Shown here: one piece after another, positions 21,527 to 24,303 of the stretch
Layout of the letters: the number at the start of each line of letters is the position of its first letter
How positions within the stretch are numbered: position 1 is the stretch's first letter
DNA from: Syntrophaceae bacterium UBA4059
Lineage (GTDB): Bacteria; Desulfobacterota; Syntrophia; Syntrophales; Smithellaceae
Assembly (NCBI GenBank): GCA_002382045.1
Contig: DFZJ01000165.1
Span: 1-24,303, forward strand
DNA: 24,303 nt
Direction: 5' to 3'
Translations under genes and position numbers: made by a program
The notes under the pieces: model-generated
The model's database searches: none
What the model was told of the DNA's origin: nothing
The model's input: the letters and a program-made list of their open reading frames with translations, nothing else

Positions 21527-21852
21527 TTAGTAAACCATTTCTCGTAAGGAATGTCAAAGCCGATACCGGCCATGGCGTCGCGAACCTTATCCCTGAAAAA
21601 TTCCGAGGAGTAGTGAGGCAGAAACCAGTCGATGTCCAAGGGTTTAATCCCGCGCCGGGCGACCGCCCTCTTCAACCCCACCGTCACGGTCAGCCGGATG
21701 ATATGCTCAGCGAGCAATTCCGTGTCCTGCTTAAGCGCAAAGTAATTTTTCTTCAGGGCTTCCTCGAGGGATTCGAGCTGCCGCCAGCCCGGCTCTGTGA
21801 AGGGATAAAGCCAACGGATACATGGTTGAGATAATGTGACCTTGCCGGGAAA
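21527..21852 (-). pseudogene. Internal fragment of a 3-oxoacyl-ACP synthase III-like (KAS III) gene
   Basis: On the minus strand the frame is open from the stop at 21853-21855. It encodes about 108 residues resembling the C-terminal part of KAS III-like condensing enzymes: RWLYPFTEPGWRQLESLEEA, then ENIL-type text ELLAEHIIRLTVTVGLKRAV, then IKPLDIDWFLPHYSSEFFRD, then AMAGIGFDIPYEKWFTN. The His in FLPHYSS matches the catalytic HQAN-type position. Similarity stops after WFTN: the expected GNTGSAS-like segment with the catalytic Asn is missing. The N-terminal half with the active-site Cys is missing too. The frame then runs by chance into the DUF2490 gene, so an automated caller would produce a false 296-residue fusion. 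The left boundary of the fragment is approximate. Confidence 0.72.
21529..21557 (-). promoter_or_regulatory. Probable sigma70 promoter of the DUF2490-kinase operon, inside the KAS III remnant
   Basis: On the minus strand a perfect TTGACA (21552-21557) and TTTACT (21529-21534, 4 of 6 matches) are 17 bases apart. The start would be near 21522, about 27 bases before the ATG at 21495. The -35 hexamer falls in the codons for FDIP of the remnant. Confidence 0.5.
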
Positions 21853-22010
21853 TCAGGCGGCAAACGGAGAAAACAAACATCAACCTAAATATCGGGAGAA
21901 ACCGGTCTACTCGACATAATCAATACAATTTCAATTATTTTTTTAGACGCATTTGTTATTCCTATGATAGATATTCTGTGTTTTTGAACGTTATTGAGAA
22001 GGAGGCCTGG

Positions 22011-23972
22011 ATGAAAAGCTACACTTTAAAAGTTGTCGCCATATACAGTGTCGTTTTTTCAGCCGTACATTGCGGCTGGATCGTGTCGACATTTATCTTC
22101 ATGGCCAATACACCTTACCAGCAGCAGGTATTTACTTTGCAGGGGATCCTGGCCTGGTGCGTCACTTATCTCGCGGCGCTCCCCTTCATTATTTCCTGGG
22201 CGGCTCCTGTCAATCGCGCCCTGAATACACTTAAATCAAAGGAATATATTTCCGATCCGGAATTGCTTGCAATTGTCCGAAGAAACCAGCGGATTCCCGT
22301 TTACTGTTCCATTATTCTGGATGTGATGATCATTGTCTTTGACATCCTCCTGGTCATTGGCTACCAGATGTACAACATCGGTCCCATCGCCTCTACGGGA
22401 ATTTGGGCAACCAATATTGCAGCCATAACATCTTTTCCCATCATCATCATCGGCGGTATGAACCTCCTTATCAACCCGGTACACGGCTATCTGAACGATG
22501 AGCTTTTCAGAAGAGGACTTGTCTATTCGGGGAAATCCCTTTCGCTCCGCAATAAGCTCCTGTTGGTCTTTATCTTCATTGCCATTGCCCTGTGTCCGTG
22601 GCTTGGCGGATTCGGCTTCTATTCCGCAGGCATCTATCAGATTCGGGAAGAGGCGAAGAATAATATGCTCTCTTATCAGCAGGTGGTTGTCGATCATATC
22701 CGCTCACAGGCCGGCAGCGAACCGGATATGGAAAGCATGAAGGTGATGATCGACAAGATCAATACGGGCAGCATGGGTTTTTCCTTCCTGGCGGATAAAA
22801 ACGGCCGCATTGTGTATAACCCGACGAATAATAACGTTTTTGTGAAAAAATGGGAAGATATTAATCACCAGCTGACCGGTCATCTCAGTCAAGGGGATAC
22901 GGGCGGGATATACGAGAATGAAAATGAAAGCATCATCTGCTTCACTCCTATCAGCAGGGAATACCGTCTGGGAACGGTATCGCGGCTGGCAGACAGGATA
23001 TCCCGGTTTACGACCTTCTTCTTCTCGATGTTAATGGTTCTTGTCATTGCCACCATTATTGCTTTCTTTGCCGGTTATGTTTTTATTACGGACATAGCGA
23101 AACCCATTGTCAATACCGTCCGGGCCCTCAAGGATCTGGCGGAAGGCGAGGGGGATCTGACGGTCCGTTTCAAAGTGATCACAGAGGATGAGACCGGGGC
23201 CATGTCAAGGTATTTCAACGCCTTTATGGGCAAGCTCAACGAAACGATTCAATCGGGGCAGCAGGCTACGGAAATTGTCGAGCAGGGTGCTCTGCAGCAG
23301 GCAGCTGCGATTGAAGAGACTTCCGCTTCCATGCAGGAATTAATCCAATCACTGAACAGGAATCTTGCTGATACGGCAAAGATGGATGAAGGTATCGGGA
23401 AGATCACCCAGGATATGCAGCATGTGAATGAGACGATGAACCGGTTGATGCAGGAAATGAACGGGCTGAAGACGGCCAGTGCAGAAACGGGAAAGATCGT
23501 CAAAACCATCGATGGCATTGCGTTTCAGACGAACCTCCTGGCACTGAACGCTGCCGTCGAAGCGGCCCGGGCCGGCGAATCAGGCGCCGGGTTTGCCGTC
23601 GTTGCCGATGAAGTGCGAAGCCTGGCCATGCGGTCATCCCAGGCAGCGAGGAACACCTCCGATCTGATTGAAAGTACGGTCGTAAGAATCAATGAAGTTT
23701 GCAATCTCGTGGACAGGACGGGCCAGGATTTTATGAAGCTTGTGAAGAAGACAAAGGATTCCAGAGAATTCGTATTGAAAATATCCGAATCGGTCAAAAA
23801 ACAGGATCAGACGGTGCAACAGGTCAACGCTGCCTTGAAGGAAATAGACAAGATGACGCAGCGAAACGTAGCCCAGGTCGATCAGTTGAATTTAAACATG
23901 TCAAAATTCAGGACTTCGGAAATGGCAGGGGAAGCAGAGGGAAAACCTTCTGCGATTCCTGAAAGAAAATAG
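22011..23972 (+). CDS. Methyl-accepting chemotaxis protein with six membrane segments
   Basis: 653 residues from the ATG at 22011, which has AAGGAGG 5 bases upstream; the GTG at 21978 is rejected. The N-terminal module has five hydrophobic segments (about 6-31, 42-66, 97-122, 128-157, 183-208). A small extracytoplasmic domain (about 210-330, with SFLADKNGRIVYNP, a Cache/PAS-like stretch) follows, then a sixth TM (about 334-360) and HAMP (about 361-413). The signalling domain has its hairpin tip at DGIAFQTNLLALNAAVEAA (501-519) followed by RAGESGAGFAVVADEVRSLA. There is no C-terminal CheR/CheB pentapeptide. The signal goes to CheA/CheW, or to a Che-like system controlling pili or c-di-GMP; no such genes are in the window. 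The five-TM entry is unusual and suggests a membrane-bound signal or a transport-linked input. The promoter is unclear (TATGAT at 21963-21968 is a candidate -10). Confidence 0.92.
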   Translation: MKSYTLKVVAIYSVVFSAVHCGWIVSTFIFMANTPYQQQVFTLQGILAWCVTYLAALPFIISWAAPVNRALNTLKSKEYISDPELLAIVRRNQRIPVYCSIILDVMIIVFDILLVIGYQMYNIGPIASTGIWATNIAAITSFPIIIIGGMNLLINPVHGYLNDELFRRGLVYSGKSLSLRNKLLLVFIFIAIALCPWLGGFGFYSAGIYQIREEAKNNMLSYQQVVVDHIRSQAGSEPDMESMKVMIDKINTGSMGFSFLADKNGRIVYNPTNNNVFVKKWEDINHQLTGHLSQGDTGGIYENENESIICFTPISREYRLGTVSRLADRISRFTTFFFSMLMVLVIATIIAFFAGYVFITDIAKPIVNTVRALKDLAEGEGDLTVRFKVITEDETGAMSRYFNAFMGKLNETIQSGQQATEIVEQGALQQAAAIEETSASMQELIQSLNRNLADTAKMDEGIGKITQDMQHVNETMNRLMQEMNGLKTASAETGKIVKTIDGIAFQTNLLALNAAVEAARAGESGAGFAVVADEVRSLAMRSSQAARNTSDLIESTVVRINEVCNLVDRTGQDFMKLVKKTKDSREFVLKISESVKKQDQTVQQVNAALKEIDKMTQRNVAQVDQLNLNMSKFRTSEMAGEAEGKPSAIPERK

Positions 23973-23978
23973 ATTGAA

Positions 23979-23996
23979 ATCCTCTGAGCGGAGGAT
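23979..23996 (+). terminator. Possible hairpin after the chemotaxis gene
   Basis: ATCCTC (23979-23984) and GAGGAT (23991-23996) form a 6-base stem with a 6-base loop seven bases after the stop. No T-tract follows, so intrinsic termination is uncertain. Confidence 0.35.
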
Positions 23997-24003
23997 ATAT
24001 CTG

Positions 24004-24076
24004 AAAAAGTGACATGTCCCGACTTTGACAGTTAAAAAAATAATATTCAGTTAAAATGGCGAGTTACAGACGCAGA
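24004..24076. mobile_element. Possible IS21-type element end
   Basis: The segment from 24010 reads TGACATGTCCCGACTTTGAC and contains TGACA-type sequence as seen at termini of many IS elements. It lies just beyond the 3' end of the broken istB, where the right end of an IS21 element would be expected. No matching opposite end or target duplication is inside the window, so this is a guess from position. Confidence 0.25.
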
Positions 24077-24303
24077 TCAAGTTTGTGCCCCTACATTTTC
24101 ATTTTTTATAAGACGAAGAATCTTGGGAGAAGGTTTAAGTCCGACAGCTGAAAGCAGTTTGTGAGCATTTCCGCAAATATCCGTGCGCACCCACATGGTC
24201 AGATCGAATAAAGTCGTAAAAATCGTTTGTTTTCCTTTCATCACGGCATCGTGGCAGAAGGCGGCGGCGATATGAGATTTTCCCACGCCCGTCGGGCCGA
24301 TCA
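24077..24303 (-). pseudogene. istB: Broken IS21-type istB ATPase (helper of transposition), cut by the window edge
   Basis: The frame is open from the window's right end. The first visible residues are IGPTGVGKSHIAAAFCHDAV, a Walker A motif in the typical IstB form, followed by KGKQTIFTTLFDL, the IstB strand after it. From there similarity stops: the expected RLRAA segment and the LLIIDDLG Walker B motif are absent. About 45 unrelated residues lead to a TGA at 24077. The gene therefore seems fused to foreign sequence or deleted internally. IstB-like proteins of IS21 elements are AAA+ ATPases that help the IstA transposase. An istA gene would be expected to the right of the window. Confidence 0.7.

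Noticed and set aside
21941..21968. Sigma28 (flagellar/chemotaxis) promoter for the chemoreceptor
   Set aside because: No TAAA-N15-GCCGATAA-like sequence is present; only an isolated TATGAT is visible, without a matching -35.

Overview
The window looks like a chromosomal segment from a strictly anaerobic deltaproteobacterium (Desulfobacterota), possibly a Syntrophales-type fatty-acid degrader. This is inferred from gene content: an acyl-CoA dehydrogenase, a crotonase of the enoyl-CoA isomerase type, an ADP-forming acyl-CoA synthetase, phasin-like proteins, a PAS-LuxR regulator with a terminus typical of that group, and many PAS and histidine-kinase signalling proteins. No rRNA, tRNA, CRISPR array or complete mobile element was seen.

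Layout. Positions 1-1259 hold the 3' part of hrpB (helicase). On the minus strand follow two tandem phasin-like genes (1425-2021), a PAS-LuxR regulator that looks 5'-truncated (2133-2924), and an acyl-CoA dehydrogenase (3022-4638). Divergent from it is a two-CBS-domain protein (4861-5328). Next is a minus-strand operon: a B12-binding-type radical SAM protein (8532-7264) followed by a bifunctional homocysteine methyltransferase/methylene-THF reductase (7241-5409). A decayed fragment of a pyridoxamine-phosphate-oxidase-like gene abuts that operon's promoter (8579-8872). On the plus strand are a crotonase with a near-perfect sigma70 promoter (9067-9831), a 552-base gene-free stretch with another near-perfect promoter and a REP/dRS3-like palindrome, then an apparent operon of acyl-CoA synthetase, a DUF748/AsmA-like membrane protein and a DUF4185 lipoprotein (10384-16656).

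From 21495 back to 16665 runs a minus-strand signalling operon: a DUF2490 outer-membrane barrel, a periplasmic-binding-protein sensor kinase, a stand-alone receiver, and a REC-PAS-kinase-REC hybrid. None of these has a DNA-binding output domain. Its probable promoter lies inside the remnant of a 3-oxoacyl-ACP synthase III-like gene (21527-21852). A six-TM methyl-accepting chemotaxis protein (22011-23972) and a broken IS21-type istB at the right edge close the window.

Functional reading. The metabolic genes fit acyl-CoA turnover: activation or ATP recovery, oxidation, double-bond isomerisation and possibly polyester granules. The methyl-transfer operon fits methionine/one-carbon metabolism. 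The right third is environmental sensing. Four gene remnants or truncations (PAS-LuxR, PPOX, KAS III, istB) show repeated deletion, and at two of them a working gene's promoter now sits at or inside the dead gene.
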